Assembly: GCA_029210945.1 (NCBI GenBank)
Contig: JARGGH010000004.1
Location: 1-50,453 of the forward strand
Direction: 5' to 3'
Source: Anaerolineales bacterium
GTDB lineage: Bacteria > Chloroflexota > Anaerolineae > Anaerolineales > E44-bin32
DNA: 50,453 bases
A program made the position numbers and the translations under genes. Each line of letters opens with the position of its first letter. Position 1 is the stretch's first letter. The notes beneath the pieces are model-generated. The model searched no databases, was not told the origin of the DNA, and worked only from the letters and a program-made list of their open reading frames with translations. Below are positions 49,779-50,453 of this stretch, one piece after another.

Positions 49779-50443
49779 CAAACACCGCCATCCGAACCGG
49801 TGGATATGTAGATTGGTGAGAGCGTCTTGGGGTCGGAATGCTCGCCCTTGCGCCAGCGCTCCCAGCCCATTTCCGCTAAATATCCCGGACGCCGATGGCA
49901 GCTTGCAGGCGAGGCCTGATGGAGGTGCGCCACTTTGCGAAGCAGCTTTCTGATCTCCTTATTGATCTCGCCGCAAATATGGGCTTCTTCCGTGAACACC
50001 TCGGGCAGCTCCGTCAGGCTGACCAGTTCCAAATCACCGTCGGGCTGCCAGCCCCCGCGACCCCATCTGTACCACATACCGGCCACACGACCCCGTCCGG
50101 CCTCGACCAGGACGTAAAGGCGCGTTTCCACCTTCGGTTGAGCCCGGGCCATGACATCCAGGGTGGGGATGCCGATCAAATCACGGCTGCCGGAAAGCGC
50201 CAGGCCTTTCGCCAGCGCCAACCCGATCCGCAGGCCGGTAAATGAACCCGGTCCGGTGGCGACCGCCACCGCGCCCACATCTGCGGTGCTGCGCCCCGCC
50301 CTGCGCAGGAGCAAGCCGATCTGAGGGGCGAGCTCGACAGTTTGGTATCCCGGCCCCAGCCAGGTGCACTCTGCCAGCACCCGCTCGCCGTCATAGAGCG
50401 CAATCCCGGTCATGCGTGTCGAGGTATCAATCGCCAGCAGCAT
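49778..50443 (-). CDS. tsaB: tRNA threonylcarbamoyladenosine biosynthesis protein TsaB
   Basis: The protein of 221 residues starts MLLAIDTSTRMTGIALYDG, the ASKHA first strand, and has VATGPGSFTGLRIGLALAKGLA, the best-conserved block of TsaB/YeaZ. The C-terminal part (RRPGYLAEMGWERW, PIYI) is also typical. TsaB partners TsaD and TsaE in making t6A at position 37 of ANN-decoding tRNAs. The ATG at 50441-50443 has GGAAG 5 nt upstream; a GTG two codons earlier is possible. The gene lies 10 nt from the right edge, so upstream neighbours such as tsaE cannot be seen. Confidence 0.94.
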   Translation of the reverse strand: MLLAIDTSTRMTGIALYDGERVLAECTWLGPGYQTVELAPQIGLLLRRAGRSTADVGAVAVATGPGSFTGLRIGLALAKGLALSGSRDLIGIPTLDVMARAQPKVETRLYVLVEAGRGRVAGMWYRWGRGGWQPDGDLELVSLTELPEVFTEEAHICGEINKEIRKLLRKVAHLHQASPASCHRRPGYLAEMGWERWRKGEHSDPKTLSPIYISTGSDGGV

Positions 50444-50453
50444 CGTCACTTCC

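Noticed and set aside
1..50453. CRISPR array, insertion sequence, integrase or phage genes
   Set aside because: No regularly spaced repeats, transposase motifs or att-like duplications were seen. The only repeated non-coding element noted is the dyad pair at 29400 and 40813.

Overview
This window is almost entirely a surface-glycan biosynthesis locus. It is AT/GC-mixed bacterial DNA with tightly packed genes, nearly all on the minus strand. I see no tRNA, rRNA, CRISPR array, transposase or phage gene. The style of the genes recalls Chloroflexota (Anaerolineae-like) genomes: many large GT-C-type membrane proteins, tagGH/wzm-wzt export, and a tsaB-rimI-family 4 uracil-DNA glycosylase housekeeping edge. 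That assignment rests on remembered resemblance, not on a marker gene, and is only moderately secure.

Layout, from the right edge leftwards in transcription order: (1) 50.4-48.7 kb holds housekeeping genes tsaB, rimI and a 4Fe-4S uracil-DNA glycosylase. (2) 48.6-40.8 kb continues on the same strand with a UDP-sugar 6-dehydrogenase, a UDP-uronate-type 4-epimerase, a Wzx flippase, a GT4 glycosyltransferase and two polytopic GT-C-like proteins. (3) 40.8-29.5 kb starts with GDP-mannose 4,6-dehydratase. It continues with a GT-C-like protein, a DPM1/GtrB-like GT2, an AglD/LPG-synthase-like membrane protein and three more large membrane proteins, two of which are clear paralogues. (4) 29.4-12.8 kb looks like one long operon of about 16 genes with many 4-nt overlaps. 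Its order is a winged-helix regulator, GDP-fucose synthase, Wzm/Wzt ABC exporter, KpsS-like transferase, methyltransferase, PseB-like dehydratase, RmlD-like reductase, sulfotransferase, a NeuB-type synthase with SAF domain, GT4, SpsF-like cytidylyltransferase, three GT-A/GT2 enzymes and another GT-B-like transferase. (5) 12.8-4.4 kb is a looser, AT-richer patch with both plus-strand genes: a second sulfotransferase, a Gfo/Idh oxidoreductase, a GT2 and three GT-C-like proteins. (6) 4.4-0 kb is a second nonulosonic-acid module: an SDR, a third sulfotransferase, a NeuA-HAD fusion, a NeuB-type synthase without SAF domain, and a protein cut by the left edge.

Taken together the genes could make GDP-L-fucose, UDP-uronic acids and two different CMP-activated nonulosonic (sialic-acid-like) sugars, assemble and sulfate them, and export by two routes (Wzx flippase and Wzm/Wzt ABC transporter).

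The most interesting signal is a 22-bp element present twice. It carries a perfect 6+6 bp dyad overlapping a TATAAT box. One copy lies in front of the regulator-fcl operon and one in front of gmd, the two genes of GDP-fucose synthesis, which are 11 kb apart. I propose it as the operator/promoter of the locally encoded winged-helix regulator.
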